Assembly (NCBI GenBank): GCA_032158265.1 | Contig: JAVTIF010000001.1 | Span: 1,798,001-1,862,000, forward strand | DNA from: Bacidia rubella | Taxonomy: Eukaryota; Ascomycota; Lecanoromycetes; Lecanorales; Ramalinaceae | Length of the DNA: 64,000 bases | Direction of reading: 5' to 3' | Shown here: piece by piece, positions 32,001-44,800 of the stretch | Numbering within the stretch: the stretch's first letter is position 1 | How the letters are laid out: each line of letters begins with the position of its first letter | The notes under the pieces: generated by a model | Databases searched by the model: none | Seen by the model: the letters and a program-made list of their open reading frames with translations, nothing else | Told to the model about the DNA's origin: nothing | Position numbers and translations under genes: made by a program

Positions 32001-33941
32001 CTCGCTTTCAGAGTCCCTTGGATTTTTATAAGATTAGTAAAAGTAGCAAGGGTCGTCTCTGCATCGGAACCATCCCAAGGCACTGGAGTGGCACGGCTTC
32101 TTTGCTCCGAGTCGCACCAAGAGCACGCAAGGTCAGGAGACTCTAAGCCTGCTGCCTCTGTTGCAGAGACACAAGCCAGGTGGCCAATTTGATGGAAGAC
32201 TTGACATTGGTCGTTTTCTGGCAGCCTTGCGTATTGTTTGCTACTAGTGTCAGCGTCATCTACGCATTTAGGAGAGTTGCAAACCTTGCAGCCTCTAACA
32301 AAGCGCCTAAGTCAGCATAATTCTCTGTTTCCAAGATTGACTGAAGCATAGACGCAGGACGCGACGGACTTTGGGCTTCGATTTTGCTCCTAGTTGACGA
32401 TCTGCGAGGCCGCTTCGGAGGACGAGAATTGCCATTCATTGAAGGGCCTTGAACACGAACGTTGAAAGCACTTTCACACCATTCACGGAGTCTACGATCC
32501 TCGATGGTAAAGTTTGTCTTCTTCAAGACCTCTTGTACGGTAGCACTCGGGTTGCCGCACCAGCATGCAGTAAACCTCAATGCTTGCTGCGCGAATTGAG
32601 CCTAGAAACCTGTCTCTCGAGAAGATGTACTTACTTGCAGATCTGATCTAAAGCCTTTGAGTTTGTCCGTATCCTCAATCGCGCTAGTAACTGACGAGAA
32701 AGCTTGCTCACCCAGATCGTCGCCAGAATTGTATCTATTGTCAAAGGCTAGCAACGCAATCACGAACAAGGTCATAGAAAGACCTGTCTCAATGACGGTA
32801 GGAAATGGCGACATCGAGGAAGCGAGGATGACGGATACAACATGCAATGCCAGAGAGAGCAGATCTGGAACCTTCTCAATATCTTCGTCAAGTACTAGGC
32901 CTCTGAAGAGTGAGTCAATCGTCGTCAAGATACGATGCATTGATGCGACGGGCAGTAAGCCCTTATCGAATTGATCATCTTCTGGGGAAACAACGCTCCA
33001 GAGCCTAGCCAAGGATCGAATTTCCCAATCAATAACCATTCTTCTTTGCGCGCCTTTGCCTTTGAAAAGTGGTCCACTTGTGACAGAGTCGGCAAGGAGC
33101 CATATTATGTGAGTTACAAGCGTGCAAGCCTCACTAGCTGATCGAACCAACACCGTGGCAGAAGTTCTAGTCAATGATTGAAGGGAACAAGTTGGCAAGA
33201 TGGACAAGCATGTTTCTTGTGAAGGGATCGTACATGGAAAAGCAGCATTATCGAGAGACTCGTGACCCGCAAGTTCGATTTGAGAGAGGATGTCTGCATC
33301 AAGATTAGCAGTGTTTACTTCAACAAACATGATGACTGACCTCCAAGACAACCCTGAAGATATCCAAACAATGGTTTGGGCCTTATACCTGGCCAGTGTG
33401 TCTTTCCTTCAAGAGATAGAATACATTCAAAAAGATGGTAACAGCTCACATGGATTGCCTCGGAACTTTCCAGAGCGAGAAGACGCATGATTTTTGGTAC
33501 AAGCCATAGTAGTAGCGGTACGTCACGCTGATAGTCATCGACGTCGAGGGTATTGATTGCAAATAAGGCACCAGGGGTTCGACGAACCGTTATGTCAATA
33601 GCTTTGAAGCTCTCGATAACTTGCTTCACCTGGTCATCGTGAGCTATAAAGGGATTGCGCTGGCCAGTCGAATCTAAGCCGGCTTTCACGAGAACGTATA
33701 TAAGCTTGGAATTCACAGATAGATTTGTTTCAATTGCATTAGTAGAACTCGATGGATCGTTCTCGCTTTCAAGTATCTCTTGTAGGAGCTGCTTGAAGGT
33801 ATCATCGTCTCGACATCCGCCTCGCTGCACGCCATCTGTGATGCGATGTACTAGCTGAGCAGCTAACGTTGAAGCAGGAGGTTCGCCATTGAGTTGATGG
33901 TCGTTCTGTGGAGGTCGACTCCGACCAACACCACGAGGCAT
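26004..33941 (-). CDS. MEC1: ATR-type checkpoint kinase (MEC1/UvsB)
   Basis: The apical PI3K-like Ser/Thr kinase of the DNA damage and replication checkpoint, working with an ATRIP/Ddc2 partner. About 2472 residues from 12 exons: 33941-33341, 33293-32635, 32586-32285, ~32240-31851, 31802-31650, 31598-31499, 31454-30981, 30932-30684, 30635-29406, 29357-28826, 28779-28302, 28251-26004. All junctions keep frame; the acceptors near 32240 and 31455 have in-frame alternatives. HEAT-like helical repeats fill the first two thirds, and the FAT domain spans roughly exons 9-12. The kinase domain is in exon 12: G-L-G-D-R-H-G-E-N (D2315, N2320), then H-V-D-F-N (D2334) in place of DFG, and P-F-R-L-T-H-N-M-V. 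The FATC end is M-Y-I-G-W-C-A-F-F. The F-N-C-L-F and P-L-S-V-E-G motifs place it in ATR rather than ATM/TEL1 or TOR. Length matches Aspergillus UvsB. Confidence 0.95.
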
Positions 33942-34183
33942 GTTTGAGGAGCACAGTGGCACCTCTCGTTGTTCTGTACTTGCTCATTGCTGTGCAGGTG
34001 TGTCTAGGAATTGAAAGCGCGATGTCTTTGCGCGTAAAATAAAGTTTGCACGTGACCTTTTCTCTTTCTGATTAGCGTTGCTCAATAGCGCTCTCGGATA
34101 TTCTCGAGTCATGATTCTTCACTCAGATTATCTACGATTCAATACTGTAATCGCTGTGGCGCCCTGACACAAATGGCTACATT
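33942..34183. promoter_or_regulatory. Shared MEC1/TAD2 upstream region
   Basis: 242 bp between divergent start codons; it must hold both promoters. No specific element is evident. Confidence 0.4.
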
Positions 34184-34954
34184 ATGTCTGAAGAGGAAGA
34201 GACTACGAGTGACCTAAGAACCAATGACGATGTTCATAAGGAGTTCATGCAAAAAGCACTCGCCCTTGTACGCCTGTAATTGAAGTTTAATAGAAAATTT
34301 GCATGCTGAAAGACTTCCAAGGCAGAGCGCGCTCTTGCAGCGGATGAAGTACCGGTTGGATGCGTCTTTGTACATGAAGGCGAGGTGATCGGAGAAGGCA
34401 TGAACGACACTAATAGATCTTTGAATGTGCTGGATAGATCTCTCAATGCTACGAGAGGCCAACTAATTTGCGTCAGGGGACAAGACATGCAGAGTTCATA
34501 GCCATTAACAGCATCCTCCAGCATCATCCAATAACAATCTTTGAAACGACCGATGTATATGTCACGGTCGAACCTTGCATTATGTGTGCTTCAGCGCTTC
34601 GCCAGTATCACATCAGGTCTGTATATTATGGGTGCTCCAATGACAGATTTGGCGGGACAGGAGGTGTGCTGTCGATACACTCCGAGTACGCTTGTCAAGG
34701 TCCACCACCGCGGAGTCCTTTACTCACGTATGTTAGCCCTAGTATTGACCCACCATTTCCTGTCATTGGTGGAATATATCGCGATGAGGCGATTATGCTT
34801 CTGAGAAGGTTTTATCTGCAGGAAAATGAGAAAGGTACATCTACAGCGCTTGCTGTAGACATGTTCTAAAGTGGCTATAGCTCCAGAGCCTCGGCCGAAA
34901 AAAGACAAGCAACTAAAGGCAGATATTGAACAGTTGAGTATCAGCAAGGAGTGA
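34184..34954 (+). CDS. TAD2: tRNA adenosine-34 deaminase, catalytic subunit
   Basis: Converts A34 to inosine in tRNA anticodons as a heterodimer with Tad3. 189 residues from five exons: 34184-34267, 34322-34426, 34477-34685, 34737-34834, 34881-34954. The zinc-binding deaminase motifs are intact: H67-A-E69 (catalytic Glu) and P96-C97-I-M-C100. G-G-V-L-S-I-H-S-D and P-V-I-G-G-I follow, then A-I-M-L-L-R-R-F-Y-x-Q-E-N-E-K and A-P-E-P-R-P-K-K in the C-terminus. The last two introns could be read through as open frame (stop at 34869), but removing them gives a better family match; the last intron is 46 bp if the acceptor is at 34880. Convergent with the complex I subunit gene, 168 bp apart. Confidence 0.92.
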
Positions 34955-35122
34955 CATCCGCCAGCGCGACCCATCCAATTGCCAAAGTTCACGTCATACA
35001 CGACACTTCTACACAAGGACGGCGATAAGGAATGTCAGTGATAGAATTCACAACTGATTGAGAAGTCATTTCAATTTCAGGACGTGAAAAGAGCACCAAG
35101 CGCCGTATAGTGTTGAAATCGC

Positions 35123-35911
35123 CTATGAATTTTGCTGCTTTGCTATATCTCCCGCAGCCAGCTCTCGCTCGGCTTGCCTGAAATACTTAGCAGTATCGAC
35201 ACCATGCTAGTAAACATTAGCAATTCCAGGTCATGTCATTAGACGAATGATACCTCACCTGCTCATGATTGACAAAGTTAAACCAGGGAATAACGTGAAA
35301 GAAGACGCCTGAATATCTCGAGTTCCGCGAGGCCACGCCTTGCATGTACGGGCTTAGAGTTGACTTCCCATATAGAGGCTCTCCTTTCTTGACCTTTTCG
35401 ACCATCTCTCGCATGTCCATCTCCACCTCCCGCTTGTTCTCTGTGATTCCGTAAAAGCGTTCTAGATGCCAGCTTAGCTATGCCTTGTATCGCTACGTTG
35501 GGTGTCTTACTCAGAGAATTCTGGTAGAAAATCAAGAAACCTGCCCCCAATCCAAGGAGCCCCGAAAGTCGCATTATAGAAGCAAAGGCTCCCTTGCCGG
35601 CATATGAAGGTGCAAATCGCTCTGTGACCAGCATGAAGCTGGGTCCGAATGCAGCCCAAGCGGCACCTGTGTAGTAATCTGAGGTTCGGGCATATTTTAG
35701 GACTCTCCGGAAGTGGCTGCAAGTGCGTCAGAAAGAACGACAGCGAGAGGGATGGGCCAGCATTTACGGATCGCTGTCAATGAGCTGTAGATTCTGTAAG
35801 CAGAGCTTTTTGGAACGCCGTGGGTCACTTTACAGGATAGTCTGTATTCAATTGCTTTGCAGGCACCACACGCCGAGGCGCGGTAGTCTGTGGAGCCTCC
35901 GAGGTCGCCAT
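35123..35911 (-). CDS. NADH:ubiquinone oxidoreductase 21-kDa subunit (NUXM type)
   Basis: An accessory membrane-arm subunit of mitochondrial complex I, found in fungi. 195 residues from five exons: 35911-35834, 35784-35768 (17 nt), 35716-35511, 35461-35259, 35206-35123. The tiny second exon contributes L-I-D-S-D, the start of the family's conserved I-D-x-D-P-H-F block; then V-L-K-Y-A-R-T-S-D-Y, a membrane segment, F-Y-G-I-T-E-N-K-R-E-V-E-M-D-M, G-E-P-L-Y-G-K-S, P-Y-M-Q-G-V-A-S-R-N-S-R-Y-S and P-W-F-N-F-V-N-H-E-Q-H-G-V-D-T-A-K-Y. All four introns are 49-52 bp. Head to head with CSM3. Confidence 0.93.
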
Positions 35912-36122
35912 AAGTTTTCGAGTTGTGAAGATGGACCTGCAGTAGGGAAAGCGACCAAAGCGTGGTCATAGCTCTTTAGTATGTTGACGTATCAGAAGAT
36001 GTGCACATATCAAGCGCGTCACCCCGCAAGATGACGCGACTGGCAAAATCAATCCTACAAAAAACTTCAATTCAACTTGCCAGAACAAGCATTGAGTGCA
36101 AGCTGACGTCAATCGTGACGTT
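35912..36122. promoter_or_regulatory. Shared complex I subunit/CSM3 upstream region
   Basis: 211 bp between divergent start codons; no defined element recognised. Confidence 0.4.
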
Positions 36123-37056
36123 ATGGCAGCAGTCGACGTTGGTACGCGCGATGTTCCGCCTATGAATGACGATCTTGACAATCTATTCAACTACGAAGTG
36201 GACAATGACTTGCTCAAAGATGTTGATACCAATATGGACGTTGCGCCTAAGGACCCAATCAATAGGAACAAGAATGGAAACGCTGGGGGTGGCTTAGGCC
36301 TTGACGAGGAGATCAAGGTGACGAAGAAGCGAGCACCGATAGCGAAACTCGATGAGGATAGGCTACTTACGCAAGCTGGCATACCAAAACTGAGACGGAT
36401 TGCTAGAGAACGATTGAAGTTCAAAGGAAAGGGGCATGAGGTACAATGATTTCAATATCGCAGATATCACGGCTGACTGACAGCAGTTCTCAGATTGCGC
36501 TCGAATGCTCAACTTCTACCAGCTCTGGCTGGACGACCTATATCCTCGGGCCAAGTTTGCTGATGGGTTGGCGATCATCGAGAAGCTTGGGCACAAGAAG
36601 CGGATACAGACTATGAGAAGAGAGTGGATCAACGAGAGCAAAGTTAAGCATGTAGATTACGCTGAAGGCCAAGACGATGGCGGAGACGCTCCTCGACCAA
36701 ATAACAATGATGCGTTGGACAGGAGAGCATCAAGTGGAGAACCCGCTGGGTCGTCATTGCCAAATGGAGACAAAGGGCCAGGCACGCTTGGACCCCAGAT
36801 CGGCACGTCCAGTCACGAGGAGGGCATCAACATGTCCGGCAGTCGGAATGGAGTGCAGGACAGCCTCTTCATTTCTGAGGATGAGAATGATGACAATGCC
36901 AATGGACCGCCCGAGGACGACCTGGATGCCATTTTCGCAGAAGATGAGGCCCGTAAAAATGCCGGTCTACCGCCCGCGGACAGCGGACCAACCGCTAATA
37001 CCGATACGTTCGCAGATGACGAAGAAGCTATGGCTGGTATGGACGATACGTGGTAG
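36123..37056 (+). CDS. CSM3: Replication fork protection complex subunit CSM3/Swi3
   Basis: With Tof1 (Timeless) it stabilises stalled forks and relays signals to the checkpoint; Tipin is the animal form. 295 residues from exons 36123-36440 and 36487-37056 (46-bp intron). The ATG at 36123 is the first in the frame. An acidic N-terminal tail precedes the Swi3 domain: L-L-T-Q-A-G-I-P-K-L-R-R (near residue 82) and, across the splice, H-E-F-S-D-C-A-R-M-L-N-F-Y-Q-L-W, then D-D-L-Y-P-R-A-K-F-A-D. The C-terminal half is acidic and probably disordered and ends with a D-D-E-E-A-M-A-G-M-D motif. The MEC1 kinase that acts with this complex is encoded 2 kb upstream, which may be coincidence. Confidence 0.92.
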
Positions 37057-37414
37057 ATTTCTCAAAGCACCCTATGAGCGTAAGCGTATGCAAAGTGAAC
37101 AGTATTTAAGCAAGGCGTTGGAGGATCACACACTTGTAGACTACAGAAGACGAATAAATTTCAAGATGTAAAACAATCATTTTGGCAAATCAGAGTGCTT
37201 CAAATCGTAGGCGATGACGCATTGTGTAATTAGAACTCTTGCCTCGATGGACCGACCAAACCGTAACAAATTTGAGATTCAACACCAAAATCCTAAAACT
37301 CCAACACCATGAGTGTAACACACCAGCATCCCACCCCACACAGTGGTTTTCCATCGTAAATCGTCCATCGCAAATGGTCCATCGCAAGCAACATCGTAGA
37401 CTCTGGTAGGAACA
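37057..37414. other. Spacer upstream of SKI2
   Basis: 358 bp, 3' end of CSM3 and promoter of SKI2. Contains a short imperfect duplication around 37355-37385 (ATCGTAAATCGTCCATCG and ATCGCAAATGGTCCATCG). No gene. Confidence 0.5.
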
Positions 37415-40400
37415 ATGAGTAAAGAACTCCTAGAGGCCATCTCCCGCCTCCGAATCACCTCCGACGAGGCCTCCAAAGCCGGCGAAACCATCGACGCCCG
37501 CCTACACATCCCCCATCCACGAAAACCAAAGCAACGAACTCCATCCGAAATCAAAGCCGACCTAACCCGTGACTTTTTAACGCCGCCTACAACATTCTCC
37601 CCCGAATGGCTCTCCAAACTCCAACGCCGTTGGAACGTCCCTGTAGACTACCACCGCCTCTTCGAAATGGCGCCCACTCAAACCCGGACTGTCATCCGCT
37701 TTACGCGCTCTGGTCTCGAAGGCAAAGTCACTGGCTACAAAGAAGTGACGGTACCCGCTGCTAGCGCTACTGCTAAGGATTCAACGTCCATCTTGAGGAA
37801 ACCGGCCAACAGGGCGGATTTTGTTAGGGGAGCGGCGGGGTTTTTCCCATTTACTCTGGGGGGGCTCGATGGGGTAACGGCTGTGGCTGAGATCGAGGAG
37901 CAGGCGATTAGGGAGGAGAAAGGGGCGCAGAGGGAGGGGAAACGGGGGCTTGACAGGGTCATTGATTTTAGTTCGAAGGATGGGTTGTTGGAGGTTGCGC
38001 CGGGGTTGAGTCGAGGGCTGGACTTTTCGAAGACGAAGCGGAAGGTTGATAAGGCTGTGGAGAAGCAAGTGGAGGAGACGCTTGGGGATGTTTCTGAAGG
38101 CTTAGGGGGAGAAGGAAGGGGTGATGAGCCGAGGGTGGATGGTGCTGAGGTATCTGAGGATGGGTCAGAAGACGAGGAAGCTTTGGAAGAGGAAGATATT
38201 GACTCCCTCTTGCCCATCGAATTCCCGGCTTTAGAACCTCGGGGTGTGCTTGCCGCATCCACAGCTAAGAGGGGCAGAGAATGGGCGCATATGGTCGATG
38301 TGAAGCGGGAAATCACTAATTTCAAGGAACTCGTGCCTGACATGGCAAGAACGTGGCCATTCGAGCTTGATACGTTCCAAAAGGAAGCGGTCTATCATCT
38401 TGAGAATGGTGATTCTGTCTTTGTCGCAGCTCATACTTCCGCTGGCAAAACGGTGGTTGCTGAGTATGCTATTGCTATGGCTGCTAAACATATGACGAAG
38501 GCGATCTACACATCTCCAATCAAGGCTTTGAGCAATCAAAAGTTCAGAGATTTCCAACATGAGTTTGAGGACGTTGGGATCTTGACAGGAGATGTCCAGA
38601 TTAATGCTGAAGCGAGTTGTTTGATCATGACTACAGAGATTCTACGAAGTATGCTTTACCGAGGAGCGGATTTGCTACGAGATGTTGAGTTTGTGATCTT
38701 TGATGAAGTACACTATGTGAACGATCTTGAGCGAGGCGTTGTCTGGGAAGAAGTCATTATCATGCTACCAGATCATGTTTCCGTCGTTCTGCTGTCGGCC
38801 ACTGTACCAAATACCTATGAGTTTGCATCATGGGTAGGGCGGACGAAGAAGAAAGACATCTACGTGATATCAACGCAGAAACGCCCCGTACCCCTAGAGC
38901 ACTATCTATGGGGAGGAAAGGAAATGCATAGGATCGTGGACCCTGACAAAAAGTTTCTGGATCAAGGCTGGAAAGAAGCGAATGTAGCCATGTCTGGTCG
39001 AGATAAGCAGAAAGATCAAGGTCAAGCAGCTGGAGGCACGGAGCAGCGAGGAGGAGCCAACGCGCGAAACGGCAGAGGGCAGCCTCAGCGTGGTGGAGGT
39101 CAAGGCAGGGGCCAACAGAGAGGAGGACCTCAGCAGCGAGGACGAGCTAACCCCAATCGAGGCACTGGGAATATTGCTAGGACTGGACGAGGTGGTGGCA
39201 GGACTACGGCAGCGCAGGATCGGAACGTCTGGGTGCATCTGGTACAGCATCTTCGTAAAAAGGACTTGCTTCCCGCATGCATCTTTGTCTTCTCAAAGAA
39301 ACGTTGTGAGCAGAACGCAGATTCGCTTTCGAATCTCGACTTTTGTACTGCCTCAGAGAAAAGTGCCACTCACATGATCATCGAGAGATCTATTGCTCGC
39401 CTCAAACCCGAGGACCGCACCTTACCTCAAATTAGAAGACTACGCGATCTGCTTGGCCGTGGCATAGCTGTTCATCATGGGGGGTTGCTACCCATCGTGA
39501 AGGAGTTGGTCGAGATCCTCTTTGCGAAGACCCTAGTCAAAGTGTTGTTCGCAACGGAGACATTTGCTATGGGTCTCAATCTACCAACTAGGACAGTAGT
39601 ATTCTCGGGCTTCCGAAAACATGACGGCCGTTCCTTCCGAGACCTTTTGCCGGGCGAGTACACGCAGATGGCAGGCAGAGCTGGCCGTAGAGGTATCGAC
39701 TTAGTCGGCAGCGTGATCATTGTCACTCCGAACAGTGACGAGGCTCCACCGGCAGCATCTTTGCGACAAATGATTCTTGGTGATCCTACAAAGCTGCGAT
39801 CACAATTTAGACTGACCTACAACATGATTCTCAATTTGCTCCGGGTGGAAGCACTGAAGATCGAAGAGATGATCAAGCGAAGCTTCAGTGAGAATGCCAC
39901 ACAGGCGTTACTGCCGGAGCAGGAGAAACAAGTCAAGATATCAGAGAGTGACCTAGCCAAGATCAAGAGGGAGCCTTGTGATGTGTGCAACATCGATATC
40001 GAAAAGACCCACACAGCGGCAATGACTTTTCAGGCGGCAACCACAGACCTCTATGCCGCACTTGTTGTCACGCCAATCGGAAAGCGAATGTTTGCACCCA
40101 GGCACTTAGTCGTCTTCAAGAAGGAGGGCGTGCGAACAATCGGCATTACTACTAAAGAAGGAGTCAGCAGGGGCGTTGCGCCTACGGTTGAGCTTCTTTC
40201 TTTAGGTGCCAAAAATGCATCTCGTCATTCGAGCGATTTGTTGCCATACCTACCACGCTACCGGCCATATTTTGCGGCATCACCAACAGAGGTGGCTGAA
40301 ATGGAACTGAAGGTCATCAAAGTTCCGTTGACGGACTTAGAGGCATTACTGAACCATACTGTCAAGGTGAGAGGACCGAGTTGGTACATGAGAATCAGAA

Positions 40401-41371
40401 AAGGTATTGATAAGTGCTCCAGATACCCTTCGAGAAGTTGCTGAGATCAGACCCAGAAGCGACCATGCTCGTGGAGACCGAAGTTGCCAAATTGCTCCAG
40501 GACTGGCGAGATCCGAAATGGGATGAGGTTGATTGGGCAAAGACAAGAGAGCTACAAACAAGAGATCTGCTTGACGTTCGGAGGCAACAAGCCGCTGAAG
40601 CGCAACTGGGTCACTGCTTCGAGTGCTCAAGCTTCGTCAAACATGTAAGTTTGCAGAACTAAATACGGAACTTGAGCTAACTGGAAGCAGTTCGCCATGT
40701 ACCATGATGAGTGGCTAATCAAAGAAAACATATCTCAGCTACGGCAGCTCATGTCTGATCAGAACCTACAGCTTCTGCCAGACTATGAGCAACGCATTGA
40801 GGTACTCAAGGACCTCGGCTTTGTGGATGCCGGTTCACGGGTCGAATTGAAAGGCAAAGTGGCTTGCGAAATCCATTCTGCTGATGAGCTAGTCTTGACA
40901 GAACTGATCCTAGAGAACGTCCTTGCAGACTTCGATCCCGAGGAGATTGTCGCTTTGCTGTCTGCCTTCGTGTTCCAAGAAAAGACGGAGAACGAGCCCA
41001 CATTGACGGCACACCTTCAGAAGGGAAAAGAGAGTATCATTGCAATCTCCGAGAAGGTGAATCAGTTCCAGATACAACATCAAGTCATCCTTTCGAGCGA
41101 CGAATCCAATGAATTTGCCAGTGACCCTCGCTTTGGCATGGTCGAGGTAGTGTATGAGTGGGCTAGAGGGATGTCATTCAACCGGATCACAGATCTTACA
41201 GACGTGCTTGAGGGCACAATTGTGCGTGTGATCACCAGGTTAGACGAGACTTGCAGAGAGGTGAAGAATGCTGCAAGAATCATTGGTGACCCCGAACTTT
41301 TCGCGAAAATGCAGACAGCGCAAGAGATGATCAAGCGCGATATCACGGCCGTCGCAAGTCTGTACATGTAG
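37415..41371 (+). CDS. SKI2: Ski complex DEVH RNA helicase
   Basis: Feeds RNA into the cytoplasmic exosome for 3'-5' decay, non-stop decay and antiviral control, with Ski3 and Ski8. 1284 residues from exons 37415-40366, 40423-40644 and 40691-41371. The N-terminal region contains W-L-S-K-L-Q-R-R-W-N-V-P. Walker A is A-H-T-S-A-G-K-T (341-346 for T-S-A-G-K-T), DEVH is at 430-433 (Y-V-N-D follows), motif III is S-A-T-V-P-N, and motif VI is Q-M-A-G-R-A-G-R-R-G. Between the RecA domains lies an RGG-rich segment, about residues 540-605, where the arch-linked insertion of Ski2 occurs. The C-terminal DSHCT-type domain ends at 41371. Length nearly equals yeast Ski2. The 5' 300 bp are strongly C-rich at third positions, and 37,800-38,200 turns G-rich. 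Confidence 0.95.
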
Positions 41372-41890
41372 ATAGTGATGACACGTTGAGATGACTGCGA
41401 CGATGAAAATCACCATGAGACAGGAGGAGATATGATCATGATGTGTGTGCCTTCTGCAAATGCGTCTGATTGCCTTGAACTCTCGCTGACAGGGCCGCAT
41501 GCCGCCTGTTATTCAAGATGATCTTCCCTGATCATCATGCACAATCTTGTGCTGTCAGAATGAGGGAGAGGGGAGGAAGATCTCGCGAATCTGCAAGGGA
41601 CGATTGTGCCTGGCGAACCCTAATCTCCGCCCCTTCTCCAGCCAATCAGAGCGTCCCAGGCCAAATTTCTTCACACCTACATTAGCTCCCACGACTGCAG
41701 TGTAAACACCCACGGCCTCGAGAGCCTCGACCTGGCTCGGGGTAGCATGTGAGGCTTCTTAAAGCCCAAACATCTATCGCCTATGTGGACACTCGAAGTC
41801 GTGCAAATGCTAACGTAAAACTCTCGCTTCTACTGCAATCCTACCAAAAGCCTGAAGGATCGACGCCGGATGCGTTCCACATCAACCAGT
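41372..41890. other. Spacer upstream of NMD5
   Basis: 519 bp between SKI2 and NMD5. No gene seen; the right part is the presumed NMD5 promoter. Confidence 0.5.
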
Positions 41891-44800
41891 ATGGACGTGA
41901 CAGCTTTGCGAGACCGCATACGATGGACTGTAGACCCCAATGCCGATTTAAGACGACAAGCTGAGCTTGATTTGAGACATGTGCGTGATCTTGCAACCGA
42001 AACATATGTTGGGAGCTAATCACTAGGTAGGCCGAGGAACAACCTGGTTTTGTTAACGCCCTTCTCGAGATCCTACAAGCCGAGCAAGAACCTAGCATAA
42101 GGCTGTCAAGTATGTCCGTGTGAGAATCAGGAGAAGCCAAGCTTACCTGAGTAGCCGTCGTCTACCTCAAGAATCGAGTCAGCAGGGCTTGGACAAGTGG
42201 GGAAGACGTCCCGCAAAATAAACAAATACCAGAGGATGAGAAAAGAAACATACGAGACCGACTTCTCCCTCTCCTCGCCTCTTCGCCCGCTCAGATTCGC
42301 CTTCAACTTCTACCGATCCTCCAGAAAATTCTCAACAATGACTTTCCTGCAAGCTGGACCGACTACTTTGACCGCACGATGCGGCTCCTTAATACTAATG
42401 ACGTGAACTCGGTGTATGCTGGGCTACAGTGCATGGTCGCGCTTTGTCGAATGTACAGATTCAAAAGTGGGGAGACCAGGACGGAGTTCAATCAGATTGT
42501 GGAAGCGTCGTTTCCACAGATTCTCACCGTCGCAAACGGGCTGGTACAGGAAGTGAATGTCGAAGCATGGGAGATGCTACACATTGTTATGAAGGCGTTC
42601 AAGCATGCAATCTATGTGGGTCTTGCCGCTGGCCTTGCGCAGCTTTCAAGCCCTGGAGACTTGAGGAGGAACGTGCAGCTGACAAGATCGCACAGTTCGA
42701 CCTGCCTAGTCACGTTATGCAGCAAGATCGTACCGTCGGCTGGTGTACCCTATTTATAAATATCATCAGCAAGCAAGCACCCGAACATGCCCTGGATGAG
42801 GACTTGGACGAGCGAGAAAGAAATCATTTTTGGAAAGCTAAGAAATGGGCTTATGCTAATCTCAACCGCCTTTTCGTCCGGTATGATAGCCCGTGCAATG
42901 TTTTCAGTATGTTACTGACCTCCGAGTAGATATGGTCACCCATCTACGAACCAGAAAAACTCCACCCCCGAGTTGGTAGCTTTCTCGAAATCATTTATGA
43001 CAAATTTTGCTCCCGAAATCCTTAAGGGGTATCTAGGAGAGATAGAGAAGTGGGCTTCGAAAACAACTTGGCTCAGTAAAGCTTCCTTGTCCTACACTCT
43101 TATGTTCTTGGATGAGTGTATTAAACCGAAGTCGATGTGGAAGCTTCTGAGACCGCACCTGGACACTCTCAACTCGCATGTCATATTTCCGATACTGTGC
43201 CAGTCAGACGAAGATATAGAACTCTTCGACTCAGACCCTCCCGAATATCTTCACCGGAAATTGAATTTCTATGAAGAAGTGAGCTCGCCTGATGTGGCTG
43301 CAACTAACTTCCTGGTATCTCTCACCAAAAGCCGCAAGGACCAAACATACTCCATTCTGAATTTCGTTAACGGCATCGTCAACAACTATGAAGCTTCGCC
43401 TCTTGACCAAAAGAACCCACGGGAGAAGGAGGGTGCTCTGAGAATGATCGGGACTCTAGCCCCAGTAATTCTTAGCAAGAAGAGTCCGATCGCTGATCAA
43501 GTAGAGTATTTCTTTGTTCGACATGTTTTCCCAGAGTTTCGGAGCTCGCACGGATTCCTTCGTGCGCGCTCCTGCGACACGCTTGGCAAGTTCGAAGCAC
43601 TTGATTTCAAAGACCCTAATAATCTGCTCACCATATATCGAAACATTCTGGAGTCAATGGCTGATCCAGCCCTACCTGTTCGGGTAGAGGCAGCTCTTGC
43701 GCTGCAACCGCTCATCCGGCACGAAGTCATTAGAGCATCAATGCAGCAAAACATACCGCAAATAATGCAGCAACTCCTGAAATTAGCGAATGAGGTAGAT
43801 GTTGACGCTCTTGCGAACGTGATGGAGGATTTTGTCGAGGAATTTGCGACTGAGCTCACACCATTCGCCGTGGCTTTGAGCGAACAGCTACGTGACACCT
43901 ACCTGCGCATCGTTAGGGAGGTACTTGAACGAAGCAATGCTAAAGAAGGCAGCGACGAGAGCTATGGAGATTATCTTGACGATAAAAGCATAACGGCGCT
44001 TGGGGTTCTTCAAACTATTGGGACCCTAATCCTAACATTGGAAGCTACACCTGACGTCTTAATGCATCTTGAAACGATCCTAATGCCTGTAATCCAAATC
44101 ACGTTGGAGAACAAATTATATGACCTGTACAATGAGGTCTTCGAAATCATTGACAGCTGCACATTTTCTGCGAAGGTCATATCGCCGACGATGTGGCAAG
44201 CTTTTGAGCTGATGCACAAGAGCTTCAAAGCGGGAGCCGAGCTTTATCTGGAAGACATGCTTCCTGCGCTTGACAATTTTGTCGCCTACGGATCGCAGAC
44301 TATCGTCCAGAACCCGCCATATCTAGATGCACTGCTAGGGATGGTGACAGATATATTCCAGGACGAAAAGGTTGGTGGTATGGATCGAATCTGCGGCTGC
44401 AAGCTTGCTGAGGCGATCATGCTCAACCTTAGAGGCCTAATTGATGCAAAGCTTGCAATCTTCGTAGAGTTGGCAATGACGGCTTTGTCAAGTCCGGAAC
44501 CGAAAGTCAAGTCGTATCGTATACGGCTGATTGAGATGGTCATTAACGCTATATACTACAATCCACATGCTGCTCTACACATTCTGGAGAGTCGTGGCTG
44601 GACAAACAAATTCTTCAGTGCCTGGTTTTCAAATATCGAGAATCTGCACAGAGTACACGACAAGAAGTTGTCTATCGTGGCTATCAGCTCGCTCTTGACA
44701 CTTGATGCCAGTCAAGTACCTACCAGCGTTCAATTAGGATGGCCGAGACTAATGCAAGGAGCCGTTCGATTGTTTCATACGTTGCCAGCTGCTATGAAAA

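Noticed and set aside
32602..32634. 33-bp version of MEC1 intron 2
   Set aside because: An acceptor at 32602 is in frame, but the intron would be too short; the acceptor at 32587 (48 bp) is preferred.
34686..34869. TAD2 read through without the last two introns
   Set aside because: The frame is open to a TAA at 34869, but that version lacks the family's C-terminal pattern; splicing at 34686-34736 and 34835-34880 restores it.
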